Shown one piece after another: positions 9,101 through 17,026 of a stretch of 41,275 bases of DNA; position 1 is the stretch's first letter, and each line of letters starts with the position of its first letter. The stretch covers positions 1 through 41,275 of the forward strand of contig DATJCX010000048.1 in the NCBI GenBank assembly GCA_035497735.1, in the 5' to 3' direction. The notes below the pieces were generated by a model. The model made no database searches and had not been told where the DNA came from. It saw only the letters and a program-made list of their open reading frames with translations. A program made the translations under genes and the position numbers. The DNA is from Brumimicrobium sp035497735. Lineage in GTDB: Bacteria; Bacteroidota; Bacteroidia; Flavobacteriales_D; Crocinitomicaceae.

Positions 9101-10045
9101 ATCTTTAAAAATTCCCGTTAACTTATTAGATAATAAAGAACCTTTTTGAAATATATCACTGGAATAATTTAATATAATGATACTATCTTTTTCATTGCGC
9201 GTAACTTGGTATAAACCTGAATTATCACTGGCCGCTAAAATTTTGTTTTTTGATAAATAGGTAATATCTACAATGTTTTTATCAGCAATAGCACCGAATA
9301 AACCAGAAATAGGTACAAATAATTTAATATTATCGTCATAATAGAATATTCCTTTATTGGTAGAAACAACAATATCGTATTCTCTATTCTCAATTAAACC
9401 TAAAATGCTAAAATCATCATAATTAACACCAAATTCAACAATTTTTTTCAGTTTAAACTCATTGTCACTTATGAGAATTCCTTCAAAATCAGAAACAATA
9501 ACCAACTGATTATTTCTTAGACGAATTGAATTAATCTTAGAACTAAAAACGTTGTTATCAACTAGCTTGAAACTTTGTTGTTTATTATTATACTTATAAA
9601 TTTCACCGAAAAATGTACCTATCCATAAATTACCATCCTTATCCTCTTCAATAGCGGTAATATCTAGTTTTTTATTCTCTATAGTATGCGCGGTAAATTG
9701 AACCAACAAAGGATTGTGCTTGGTTAAACCATTCTTGGTTCCAAACCACATATTTCCTTTACTATCCTTGTAACCGACATTGATAAATTCATTCGAAATA
9801 TCATATCCTTTGTCAGAAGAAAAGACTTCAAAATTTTTTCCATTAAATCGATTAATACCATCTTGAGTACCAATCCATAACGAACCGATTCCATCTTGTA
9901 AAATACAAGAAATAGAACTTTGGGATAAGCCGTCATTAATGGTATAATTTTTAAATTGTATATGGTCTTGTCCTCTCAAAGAAAATGAAAAAACAAGACC
10001 AATACATAATAAAAAAATAAAAATATGAGTTTTTAAATTACTCAT
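6155..10045 (-). CDS. Beta-propeller membrane sensor with adenylate cyclase and HD hydrolase domains
   Basis: A 1296-residue fusion. Residues 1-25 are a signal peptide. Residues 27-675 hold two-component-regulator propeller repeats (GSLWIGTQDGINRF, GNLWIGTFFGEI, GIFWFGTAGDGLIKY), and about 700-785 is a Y_Y_Y domain. A transmembrane helix lies at 791-807, and a coiled coil at 808-870 leads into a class III cyclase at 890-1065. Metal ligands D898 and D942, adenine-specifying K938 and D1011, and transition-state residues N1018 and R1022 are all present, so it should make cAMP. The C-terminal part (about 1110-1250) is an HD domain with H1127, H1159-D1160 and D1218 or D1220. The periplasmic propeller probably senses a ligand and controls cytoplasmic nucleotide turnover. 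It lies 39 nt after ferritin on the same strand. The HD substrate is unknown. Confidence 0.92.
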   Translation of the reverse strand: MSNLKTHIFIFLLCIGLVFSFSLRGQDHIQFKNYTINDGLSQSSISCILQDGIGSLWIGTQDGINRFNGKNFEVFSSDKGYDISNEFINVGYKDSKGNMWFGTKNGLTKHNPLLVQFTAHTIENKKLDITAIEEDKDGNLWIGTFFGEIYKYNNKQQSFKLVDNNVFSSKINSIRLRNNQLVIVSDFEGILISDNEFKLKKIVEFGVNYDDFSILGLIENREYDIVVSTNKGIFYYDDNIKLFVPISGLFGAIADKNIVDITYLSKNKILAASDNSGLYQVTRNEKDSIIILNYSSDIFQKGSLLSNKLTGIFKDNQGVIWLTSDQGLSSFNPNYIGFMGVGISAQPNNGLPSSNVWGFAESDNEQYLFIAADHGISSYDRIHHKYYHYPRGSIQNEDYTALNVYYINDNKLLVACIDGLFELTIDATNRNNFKYKKLNHQDESLRGFDLSYIIVPFKNDNQFLIGTRRGISLFDYDNLDFYYLYNQPDDPNTIGPGSVRFIFENEGKYYASPSGGNIYEITFENNILKANSDNEFKTLNNASSYFYSVLKDKNGIFWFGTAGDGLIKYDLLNKVYVRFDKSKGLPNNVIYGVKTSTIKSNYIWLSTNKGLVAFNILNEQFFNFTEKDGLMSNELNLGANFAAKNGDLYFGGIQGFNYFDPAKAFYSNKNIRVYFSSLEVDNQLILPSENGLITQNIAFTKHIRLPYNKKSLRLRFFANDLGNPDRIEFKYVLKGKNDIEEELGTSNELRFPSLSPGVYVIQVYARSSNGNWNNYPAEITVELEKPFWAKWWFYVICVLIISLFFMYRVRRRIEEGRRRQVRLEMKIAERTRELRKKNEQIQLQSNRLIQQTEELEREKEKSERLLNNVLPKETASQLKKDGRAAARDFKKVSIIFTDFVGFSKIAEDMSAKDLVSILDMHFRKFDDIIENNNLEKIKTIGDAYMAAGGVPIRNKTNPINTALAGVQIKYYMLQHKASQIAKGEPYWKLRIGINTGSVSAGVIGSKRYAYDIWGSAVNRAQRMEQLCEPEKIAISQDTFDYIEPYFECQKIGKIKTKSGVKIMMYELISIKPELSIDGLGIEPNEAFHKLVNLHHFSKINYSKAERFVMDKLKKELSSKLHYHSAEHSKDVTRQAERIAISEGITDEDLFLLKSAASYHDAGFIEQYEHNEPIGARMAAEILPKFGYTDSDIQRIKELIYVTSVPHKPKNRLEEIICDADLDYLGRDDFHEIADRLRLELREHGKIDSDRKWDEIQVKFLEQHRYFTRTSIETRRPKKLKHLEEIKQKLKTFNYVD

Positions 10046-10084
10046 TTATAATAAGTTAGCATAGTATAATGTTAAAATGTCGAT

Positions 10085-10588
10085 TTACATACCATTGGTT
10101 TGTACATCAAAGCTTTCCATATCTCTATCGAATAAATACAATCCACCAGTATCTTCACCAATCAATTTCAATTTATCAATAATATTTCTAGCCAATGCTT
10201 CTTCCTCTAATTGTTCAGCAACGTACCATTGCATAAAATTGTGGGTTGTATAATCTTTCTCGCTTAAACAAACATCAATAACGTTGTTAATACTTGCGGT
10301 AACTTCCAATTCGTGAGCTAATAAAGATTGAAAAATTCCTAACATCGAATTAAAATCAACTTTCGGTTTTGTCAAAGCAGGAATAATAGCTGTTCCACCT
10401 CTTTCATTGATAAATTTAACAAGTTTCAACATGTGCATGCGTTCTTCATCACTATGTCTGTAAAGAAATGCTGCAGTACCGTTTAATCCTTTGTTTTCAG
10501 ACCATGAGGCCATTGCTAAATATACTTGACTTGAAGAAGCTTCTAATGTAATTTGCTCATTTAAAAGTTTTTCGATTGTTTTGTTCAT
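10085..10588 (-). CDS. ftnA: Ferritin
   Basis: A 167-residue non-heme bacterial ferritin, which oxidises Fe(II) and stores it as a mineral inside a 24-subunit shell. The four-helix bundle shows diiron ligands in ITLEASSSQVYLAMA (E17), in YRHSDEERMHMLKL (the E and H of the second helix), in LLAHELEVTASIN and in YVAEQLEEEALARNI. The length is typical. It has its own -7 element on the minus strand, and the large cyclase gene follows 39 nt downstream, so read-through is likely. Confidence 0.95.
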   Translation of the reverse strand: MNKTIEKLLNEQITLEASSSQVYLAMASWSENKGLNGTAAFLYRHSDEERMHMLKLVKFINERGGTAIIPALTKPKVDFNSMLGIFQSLLAHELEVTASINNVIDVCLSEKDYTTHNFMQWYVAEQLEEEALARNIIDKLKLIGEDTGGLYLFDRDMESFDVQTNGM

Positions 10589-10640
10589 AATATAAAAATT
10601 AAAAAAATAAATAATAATTAAAATTAACTACTATAACTAT

Positions 10641-10648
10641 CAAAATTA
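10641..10648 (-). promoter_or_regulatory. -7 promoter element for ferritin
   Basis: On the minus strand this reads TAATTTTG, matching TAnnTTTG. A TTG (plus-strand CAA at 10672-10674) lies 23 nt upstream. The ferritin ATG is 53 nt downstream. Confidence 0.5.
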
Positions 10649-10761
10649 GCAAATTATGAGAACTATTAAAACAAAATAGGTTAATTTGAAATTATTCTTA
10701 TTAAATTTAATCTATTGAAAGAGAAAAGAACACCCCATTATTAACAAAAAATTGGCTCAGA

Positions 10762-11481
10762 ATGTTAGAAAAAATAAATTTAGAAAAAGTCTTGTTCTTA
10801 GACATTGAAACAGTTCCTCAAGTATATAATTTTAATGAATTAGATGAAACAACTGCTTCATTATTCAATCAAAAAGTACGTTTTCATATTTCAGATGAAA
10901 AAACAGTAGAAGAATTATACAATGAAAGAGGAGGAATTTTAGCAGAATTTGGTAAAATCGTTTGTATTTCTGTTGGTTTCGTAAGACAAACAGCAACAGG
11001 AAAAGAAATACGATTAAAATCTTTCTATCACGATGATGAAGAAACATTGTTAAAACAATTTGCAGCGCTTTTAAACGATCATTACAACACACCTTATCAT
11101 CTTTTGTGTGGACATAATGGAAAAGAATTTGACTTTCCATACATGGCTAGAAGAATGTTAATCAATGGTTTAAAACTTCCAAATTTATTAAATATTGCGG
11201 GTAAAAAACCTTGGGAAATTGCACATTTAGATACTTTGGAATTATGGAAGTTTGGAGATTATAAAAACTATACTTCACTGCCATTATTATGTCATATATT
11301 CAACATTCCGACACCTAAAGATGATATATCAGGAGCAGATGTTGCAAGGGTTTATTACGAGGAAAAAGATTTAGAAAGAATTAAAGTTTACTGTGAAAAA
11401 GATGTAGTAGCTTTGATCCAATTATTTTTAAAAATGAAAGGGGATGCGCTTGTTGATGAAGGTGAAATTATTTATTCTTAG
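10762..11481 (+). CDS. Predicted 3'-5' exonuclease (PolB-related, DnaQ-like fold)
   Basis: A 239-residue protein of the PF10108 type (predicted 3'-5' exonuclease related to PolB). The DEDD nuclease motifs are visible: VLFLDIETV gives the first D and E, HNGKEFDFPYMARR gives the second region, and YCEKDVVALIQLF supplies the last D. It is expected to hydrolyse DNA or RNA ends with two metal ions, but its cellular substrate is not established for this family. The 3' end overlaps the start of the downstream lipoprotein gene by 26 nt. Confidence 0.85.
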   Translation: MLEKINLEKVLFLDIETVPQVYNFNELDETTASLFNQKVRFHISDEKTVEELYNERGGILAEFGKIVCISVGFVRQTATGKEIRLKSFYHDDEETLLKQFAALLNDHYNTPYHLLCGHNGKEFDFPYMARRMLINGLKLPNLLNIAGKKPWEIAHLDTLELWKFGDYKNYTSLPLLCHIFNIPTPKDDISGADVARVYYEEKDLERIKVYCEKDVVALIQLFLKMKGDALVDEGEIIYS

Positions 11482-11920
11482 TGGATTTTTAGTAACTTTA
11501 TATGCTTGTAATAATGATACAAAAGGAAAAATAAACAACAATAAAATAGAGGCAGTTGAAGTTGATATTCAAGCTAAAACAATCAATGAGTTTTTTACTG
11601 CTATTCAAATTTGGGATACAAATAACGAAAAATCTATCGAAAAGTTAGGTCAAAAAATAACGCAATTAGATACTACTTTACAGTTTTTTCCTCTTCAAAA
11701 TAGTTATGAAAAAGGAAGTTTTATCTTTAGTACAAAAAAGGAATTAACCTTTAATTTACTAATAGAAAATTCATTTATTCATGATTCAAATCCCATACAG
11801 TCAAATACTTATAAAGTATGGAGAAGAAAAGTAAATGGAAAAAATATATTAGATATTAGTATAGAACCACATCCAACTTTAAGCTATATTTTTGTCATTA
11901 GAAAAAGAGTACAAGAATAA
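11456..11920 (+). CDS. Small lipoprotein of unknown function
   Basis: A 154-residue protein starting at ATG 11456, MKVKLFILSGFLVTLYACNND. This is a lipoprotein signal with a usable but weak lipobox (LYAC). An upstream in-frame ATG at 11444 would add four residues and is less natural for a signal peptide. The mature part is polar and predicted to be mixed alpha/beta, and I recognise no family. The start lies inside the upstream exonuclease gene in another frame, so the two are probably translated from one message. Base composition is AT-rich like the neighbours. Confidence 0.7.
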   Translation: MKVKLFILSGFLVTLYACNNDTKGKINNNKIEAVEVDIQAKTINEFFTAIQIWDTNNEKSIEKLGQKITQLDTTLQFFPLQNSYEKGSFIFSTKKELTFNLLIENSFIHDSNPIQSNTYKVWRRKVNGKNILDISIEPHPTLSYIFVIRKRVQE

Positions 11921-11925
11921 AATTC

Positions 11926-12705
11926 TTAACCGTAAATATCATTTAAGATACCTGCCAAACGAACTCCACCTTTCATCAACTGATTTTGTAAAATTTCCCA
12001 ATTCACATACATGTATTTGTATTCCCAACTTCTACCTTCTTCGAAATCATAAATTGTAGGCCTTAAATCCATTGCTTCTTGAATCCAATCATCTGTTGTG
12101 GCTGCTTGTAGTTCTTTCACTTCTTTCGGAGTAGCATGATCAATTAAGGCTGTTAATTCAGTATAACTTAATAATTTACCATCGATAATATCACTATCCC
12201 AAACTCTGTGAAGATTTGATTTTTTTCCAAACCATGAAACACTAATCGTATTTCCTCCTTTATCATCAACTCTTCCAATATGCAATGGCTGATGTAAATC
12301 TCCAACAATGTGAATAACAATTTTCAAATAGAATGCTTCATCTTCCGGAGATAAATTTCCAGTTTTCAATAAGTTTATAGCTGTTCTTAAACCTACAATT
12401 GCATCGCCTTTTGGATTTTTATTAGCATCTGCATAATTCATTCCATCAGGAATAGATACATAATGGTAAGCATTTAAAGTATCGTATCTTTCTTGTCTAT
12501 CTGATTTTATATCATCCATATAATCCGAAACTTGTGCTAAAGTATTACAACCTAACACTCTTTTTATATGGTTTTCAGTCTTTTTATTTACGTGCTTACT
12601 TGCAATTTCACCAATCACGCGGTGACCGGTCATTCCCCAACCAAAAATATTCTTAGGTAAGGCTAAAGAAATCAATACAGTTGCAACAAAAAGTAAGTTT
12701 TTCAT
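11926..12705 (-). CDS. S1/P1 family zinc nuclease, secreted
   Basis: A 259-residue protein with a signal peptide ending near NIFG. Cleavage would expose the N-terminal tryptophan in WGMTGHRVIGEIA, which in S1/P1 enzymes ligates zinc. Further zinc ligands of the family are seen in SDYMDDIKSD, AYHYVSI, HIVGDLHQPLHIG and NLHRVWDSDII. Members cleave single-stranded nucleic acid and 3'-mononucleotides, and in bacteria they are usually periplasmic or secreted and often serve phosphate or nucleoside scavenging. It is convergent with the lipoprotein gene, only 5 nt apart. Confidence 0.92.
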   Translation of the reverse strand: MKNLLFVATVLISLALPKNIFGWGMTGHRVIGEIASKHVNKKTENHIKRVLGCNTLAQVSDYMDDIKSDRQERYDTLNAYHYVSIPDGMNYADANKNPKGDAIVGLRTAINLLKTGNLSPEDEAFYLKIVIHIVGDLHQPLHIGRVDDKGGNTISVSWFGKKSNLHRVWDSDIIDGKLLSYTELTALIDHATPKEVKELQAATTDDWIQEAMDLRPTIYDFEEGRSWEYKYMYVNWEILQNQLMKGGVRLAGILNDIYG

Positions 12706-12715
12706 GTTTTTTTGC

Positions 12716-12723
12716 CAAAATTA
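12716..12723 (-). promoter_or_regulatory. -7 promoter element for the S1/P1 nuclease
   Basis: On the minus strand this reads TAATTTTG. The ATG at 12705 is only 11 nt beyond the element, so the transcript would have a leader of about 5 nt. Confidence 0.5.
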
Positions 12724-12843
12724 GTTATAAATTTTACAATTCTAAAGAATTTAAACAAGTTTACCTATAGAAAATAATATATTTACGTTAAAGTTTTAAA
12801 AGACTATTGTGTTTTTAAAATTATTATGAATAATATAATTTGC

Positions 12844-14982
12844 ATGTCAAGAAAAAAAGAAAAAAAATCAAACTACAATAAAAAAATAATAGAGTCTGGA
12901 ATACGTAAAATTTTTGAAAAAGAAAAAGATCAAAAATATACAGCAAGCGAAATAAGTGATATTTTACAAATCACAGACAAAAACCTACGAAAACTCATTC
13001 TTACAGTTTTAATGGAATTTAAAGACAATGATTATCTAAATGAATTTCAAAGAGGGTATTTCATATTTAATGATTCAGCTAAAGCTACTTACACAGGAAT
13101 TGTTGATGCAACAACTAGAGGAGCAGCTTACATACTCGTTGACGGATTAGAAGAAGATATCTATATTCAACCTGAAAATATCTTTAATGCTTTAAACGGT
13201 GATACTGTAGAAGTTGAAGTCATAAAGAAAGGAAAGAAAAAAATAGAAGGTAAAATTATTAAGGTAATTGAAAGAAAAACACTACAGTTTGTTGGTACAA
13301 TTGATATCCTCAAAAAATTTGCTTTTCTAAATATCGATAATACAAAAATTTCAATTGACTTATATATTCCATTAGATAAATTGAATGGAGCTAAACATGG
13401 TCAGAAGGTTATAGGTAAAATAACATCTTGGCCTAAGGGTGTTGATAATCCATTTGGAGAAATATTGGCTGTATTAGGAGAACCAGGAGACAATGAAACT
13501 GAAATGGTTTCTATTCTACTTAAGAATGAATTTAATACAGAATTTCCTGAAGAAGTTCTTAAAGAGACAGATCAAATTAGTATTGAACTAGATCCAGAAG
13601 AAGTTAAGAAACGAAAAGATTTTAGAAATAAATTAACATTAACTATTGACCCTGTTGATGCGAAAGATTTTGATGATGCTTTATCTTATGAAGTATTAGA
13701 AAATGGAAATTTTGAAGTAGGTGTTCATATTGCTGATGTTAGTCACTACGTTCAGCCTGATTCTGCTTTAGATATTGAGGCATATAAACGTGCTAACTCA
13801 GTTTATCTTGAAGATAGGGTAATTCCTATGTTGCCAGAAAAACTATCAAACGTTGCTTGTTCACTTCGTCCTGATGAAGATAAATTTGCATTTTCAGCTT
13901 TATTTGAATTGGATAAGAATGGTCATGTAATAAAGGAATGGTTTGGAAAATCTGTTATTCGTTCAAATAAGAGATTGGCTTATGAAGATGCTCAAGCAGT
14001 TATAGAAGGTGGTGAAAATGAATTTTCTGCAGCTATATTGGGATTGGATAAAATCGCTAAAAAACTAAGAGCCGAAAGAATAGACAATGGTGCGTTATCT
14101 ATAGAATCTGAAGAAATTAGATTTATATTAGATGATGAAGGTAATCCAATTGGAATTGCCAAACGTATCATGAAAGATGCGAATAAATTGATTGAAGAAT
14201 TCATGCTATTAGCCAATAAAAGAGTCGCTTTATTTGTTGGAAAATTACCAGAAAATAAAGGAGCTAATTCACAATTTATTTACCGTTGCCACGACAAACC
14301 AGCGATAGAAAAATTAAATACTTTTTCAGTTTTTATTGACAAGTTTGGATACGATATCAATTTTGAAAACATGGATACCGTAGCTCAAAAAATTAATAAA
14401 TTCTTAGATAAAATTAAGGATACACCGGAATATGATCTAATTCAAAACATGGCAATCCGTTCTATGTCAAAAGCTGAATATCAGACTTATAACATTGGTC
14501 ATTATGGTTTAGCGTTCGACTATTACACACACTTTACTTCTCCAATTAGAAGATATGCAGATTTAATGGTTCACCGTATTTTACAAGATAAATTAGAAGG
14601 TAAAACTAAAAATTACGGGAACAAATTAAATGAAATAAGTAAGCATATTTCAGCGCAAGAAAGAAAAGCAATTGAAGCAGAAAGAGAATCAAATAAATTC
14701 TTCCAGGCAAAATTCTTAAAAAATAAAATAGGGGAAGAGTTCATTGGAACTATCTCCGGTTTAACTGATTTTGGATTGTTTGTAAGAATAGATGAAAACT
14801 ATTGTGAAGGAATGGTTCCGATTACAAAATTACCGGATGACAATTATTTCTTTGATGTTGAGAAATTCCAAATCGTAGGAAGAGATACCAACTTCAAATA
14901 TAATTTCGGAGATAAGGTGAAAATAAAAATTGTAGCCGTCGATATTTTCAGAAAACAAGTTGATTTTATTATTGCGGAATAA
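12844..14982 (+). CDS. rnr: Ribonuclease R
   Basis: A 712-residue 3'-5' exoribonuclease of the RNase II/R family that degrades structured RNA. In order it shows a basic N-terminus and winged-helix region (about 1-80), cold-shock OB domains, and the RNB catalytic domain from about residue 255 with the active-site cluster IDPVDAKDFDDALSYE. Further family motifs are HYGLAFDYYTHFTSPIRRYADL. A C-terminal S1 domain (EFIGTISGLTDFGLFVRI) completes it. I chose ATG 12844 (MSRKKEKK), which looks like homologous starts. An in-frame ATG at 12826 would add six residues. A bidirectional terminator follows. Confidence 0.96.
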   Translation: MSRKKEKKSNYNKKIIESGIRKIFEKEKDQKYTASEISDILQITDKNLRKLILTVLMEFKDNDYLNEFQRGYFIFNDSAKATYTGIVDATTRGAAYILVDGLEEDIYIQPENIFNALNGDTVEVEVIKKGKKKIEGKIIKVIERKTLQFVGTIDILKKFAFLNIDNTKISIDLYIPLDKLNGAKHGQKVIGKITSWPKGVDNPFGEILAVLGEPGDNETEMVSILLKNEFNTEFPEEVLKETDQISIELDPEEVKKRKDFRNKLTLTIDPVDAKDFDDALSYEVLENGNFEVGVHIADVSHYVQPDSALDIEAYKRANSVYLEDRVIPMLPEKLSNVACSLRPDEDKFAFSALFELDKNGHVIKEWFGKSVIRSNKRLAYEDAQAVIEGGENEFSAAILGLDKIAKKLRAERIDNGALSIESEEIRFILDDEGNPIGIAKRIMKDANKLIEEFMLLANKRVALFVGKLPENKGANSQFIYRCHDKPAIEKLNTFSVFIDKFGYDINFENMDTVAQKINKFLDKIKDTPEYDLIQNMAIRSMSKAEYQTYNIGHYGLAFDYYTHFTSPIRRYADLMVHRILQDKLEGKTKNYGNKLNEISKHISAQERKAIEAERESNKFFQAKFLKNKIGEEFIGTISGLTDFGLFVRIDENYCEGMVPITKLPDDNYFFDVEKFQIVGRDTNFKYNFGDKVKIKIVAVDIFRKQVDFIIAE

Positions 14983-15000
14983 AAAAATAACAAGCATAAA

Positions 15001-15037
15001 AAAAACTGAGAGTTAAATTAACTTTCAGTTTTTTTTG
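15001..15037. terminator. Bidirectional terminator between rnr and the LytTR regulator gene
   Basis: A 15-bp stem at 15001-15015 pairs with 15019-15033 with one G-T pair and a 3-nt loop. It has A runs on one side and T runs on the other, so it can end both convergent transcripts. Confidence 0.85.
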
Positions 15038-15060
15038 TTTAAATATTTTGCGTTTAACGT

Positions 15061-15813
15061 TTAAATCAAGTTTAATCTCAACATTAATGCTTCTTTGTAA
15101 GATCCTCCAATCGGAATTTCCTTTTTTTCATCTTCTAAATGTAAATTAGGATACTCAATCGCTGAAATTTTATCGATTCTAACAATATAAGATCTGTGAA
15201 CACGAATAAATTCTGCTTCCCCTAATTTTGCTTCAATATCTTTCATAGTAGAATGAATTGTATAGCGTTTTTCACTTGTGTTAATAACTACATAATCCTT
15301 TAAGGCTTCTACGAAATAAATATCTTTTGTATTTAACTTCACTAATTTAGAATTCGCTTTCACAAAAATAAATTCTTGCGTTTCCTTTCCTTCTACAATT
15401 GTGTATAGATAATTTCTTTCCCTTTCAACTTCTTTTTCCTTTTTATGCTTGTAAAGAGCGATTTCGATTGAACTGTGTAGATCAATTTCCTTGAAAGGTT
15501 TAATAATATAGCCATTAGGCTCCAATACCTTCGCTTTCTCTAAGGTTGTCTCATCAGCATATGCCGTTAAAAAGATAACGGGTATTTCATGTTCTCTTTT
15601 GATTACTTCGGCTGCTTCAATACCATTCATGTCACCTTTTAACATGATATCCATTAAAACAAGATCTGGCTTCTTTTCAGCTGCCAATTCTATTGCCTTT
15701 TCACCAGTTGCAGAAGCACCAACAATATCATAGCCTAAACGTTTTAAACTATGTTGTATATCTTTTGATATTATTGATTCGTCTTCAACAACTAAAATTT
15801 TTATTTTTGTCAT
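15061..15813 (-). CDS. LytTR-type response regulator
   Basis: A 250-residue two-domain regulator. The receiver domain (1-120) has acidic residues E10 and D11, phosphoacceptor D55 in LVLMDIML, T83 in LTAYAD and K105 in GYIIKPF. A linker is followed by a LytTR DNA-binding domain (about 150-250) with VEALKDYVVINT and FIRVHRSYIVR. LytTR proteins bind direct repeats upstream of targets. No kinase gene adjoins it, so its partner is encoded elsewhere. The frame extends to a TTG at 15855, but this lies in the promoter's -7 element, so ATG 15813 is used. Confidence 0.94.
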   Translation of the reverse strand: MTKIKILVVEDESIISKDIQHSLKRLGYDIVGASATGEKAIELAAEKKPDLVLMDIMLKGDMNGIEAAEVIKREHEIPVIFLTAYADETTLEKAKVLEPNGYIIKPFKEIDLHSSIEIALYKHKKEKEVERERNYLYTIVEGKETQEFIFVKANSKLVKLNTKDIYFVEALKDYVVINTSEKRYTIHSTMKDIEAKLGEAEFIRVHRSYIVRIDKISAIEYPNLHLEDEKKEIPIGGSYKEALMLRLNLI

Positions 15814-15852
15814 ATTATTTTGAAATAAATATTGGTCTTTTTTTTCTATTAA

Positions 15853-15860
15853 CAAAAGTA
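15853..15860 (-). promoter_or_regulatory. -7 promoter element for the LytTR regulator
   Basis: On the minus strand this reads TACTTTTG, matching TAnnTTTG, 40 nt before ATG 15813. The TTG inside it is the false upstream start of the longest frame. Confidence 0.55.
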
Positions 15861-16368
15861 CAGAAAAAAAGATTAACCTTTATATAAATCATCATAATTA
15901 ATAGATTAACCCTTGATTATAAGCGATTAATAGATTTTTTTTGAGGGATTGAAAAGAAGATAGGGATTTTATTTCAATATTCCTAATCGTATTTTTTTTC
16001 TTCTTTTTATATATAATAAAAGATAAAAAGTTTAAAAGATTTTTTATTATTATTATTAGGGGTGTTAATAGCTGTATTACTTTTTTTACTTTTTCTTGTT
16101 TTCTATGTAGTTAACAAAAAGTAGCATGGTTATACACAGTTTAAAATTTATAACTTGTTTATTTTCTTATAATTATAGGGTTATTAACAAATATACATAT
16201 ATTAGGTGAGTTGATAAAAAGTTTTTAAAAAGTGGTATAATTAGCCCTTGTTGGCTGTTCATATCTTCTCAGAATAAATAACAACTTGCTATTGACTTTC
16301 TCATTATCATTTTTGATTGGAAAAATTATTTTATAAAACAAGAGAAACTTATTGAAAGTAATTAACAA
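15861..16368. other. Long AT-rich noncoding spacer with one DnaA-box-like site
   Basis: No reading frame here looks coding. The stretch is very rich in T and A runs. It contains TTATACACA at 16130-16138, which fits the DnaA box form TTATnCACA, and the near-matching TTATTAACA at 16181-16189. The motif TATTAACA recurs in both orientations near 15847, 16062, 16182 and 16381. It separates a divergent pair (LytTR regulator and rpiB) by an unusually long distance. An origin-like or small-RNA function is possible but not demonstrated. Confidence 0.35.
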
Positions 16369-16395
16369 TTGTTTTTCAATTTGTTAATATATTTG
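16369..16395 (+). promoter_or_regulatory. Promoter of rpiB
   Basis: TTG at 16369-16371 is followed after 16 nt by TATATTTG at 16388-16395. The spacing is slightly shorter than the usual 17-23 nt. The leader to ATG 16504 would be about 100 nt. Confidence 0.5.
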
Positions 16396-16503
16396 TAGAT
16401 AACTCGTTTTTGACATATCAATAGAATCAAGGTGTTGAGAAGTGGCAAAAAAGGGCTTTGTTTATAAGTAGTGCTAATTGTTAATTCAAAAATAAATAAT
16501 AAA

Positions 16504-16944
16504 ATGTTGGAAAAAATGGTACCTATAGGATGTGATCACGCCGGATTTGAACTTAAAATGGCGATTATTGCGCACTTTTCAGAATTGGGTTATAAATTTA
16601 AAGATTACGGTACTTATTCTGAAGATAGTATTGATTATCCAGACTATGGTCACCCTGTTGCTACTCATGTTGAGGAGAATAAGGGTATATTAGGTATCGT
16701 TATTTGCGGTAGTGGAAACGGTATCAATATGACTGTTAACAAACATCAAGGAATTCGCTCTGCACTGTGCTGGAAAAATGAAATTGCATCACTAGCTCGT
16801 CAACACAACGATGCTAATATTCTTGCATTGCCTGGTAGATTTGTTACAATAGAAGAAGGTATAGAAATGGTTAATACATTCTTTACAACAGAATTTGAAG
16901 GTGGAAGACACCAAAATAGAGTTGATAAAATTGCTTGTCGATAG
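16504..16944 (+). CDS. rpiB: Ribose 5-phosphate isomerase B
   Basis: A 146-residue RpiB/LacAB-family isomerase that interconverts ribose 5-phosphate and ribulose 5-phosphate in the pentose phosphate pathway. Visible motifs are PIGCDHAGFELK at the N-terminus, the catalytic cysteine in GIVICGSGNGINMTVNK and the phosphate-binding region RQHNDANILALPGRF. The start is ATG 16504, with ATG 16516 also possible. The open frame continues up to a GTG at 16471, but the added residues do not resemble the family. A hairpin terminator follows. Confidence 0.94.
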   Translation: MLEKMVPIGCDHAGFELKMAIIAHFSELGYKFKDYGTYSEDSIDYPDYGHPVATHVEENKGILGIVICGSGNGINMTVNKHQGIRSALCWKNEIASLARQHNDANILALPGRFVTIEEGIEMVNTFFTTEFEGGRHQNRVDKIACR

Positions 16945-16962
16945 ATAAGATACTTTAAAATT

Positions 16963-16994
16963 AAAAAGCCAGTAAATATTTACTGGCTTTTTTG
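16963..16994. terminator. Bidirectional terminator between rpiB and the histidine kinase gene
   Basis: The arm AAAAAGCCAGTAAAT is mirrored exactly at 16978-16992 and is flanked by A and T runs, serving the convergent pair of genes. Confidence 0.85.
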
Positions 16995-17026
16995 TTTTAT
17001 AATGAAAAGTAGAGTTATTTTTTTTA

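Noticed and set aside
15001..16400. CRISPR or other repeat array in the AT-rich spacer.
   Set aside because: Repeated TATTAACA motifs are short, irregular and common in AT-rich spacers elsewhere in the window. There are no regularly spaced repeats.
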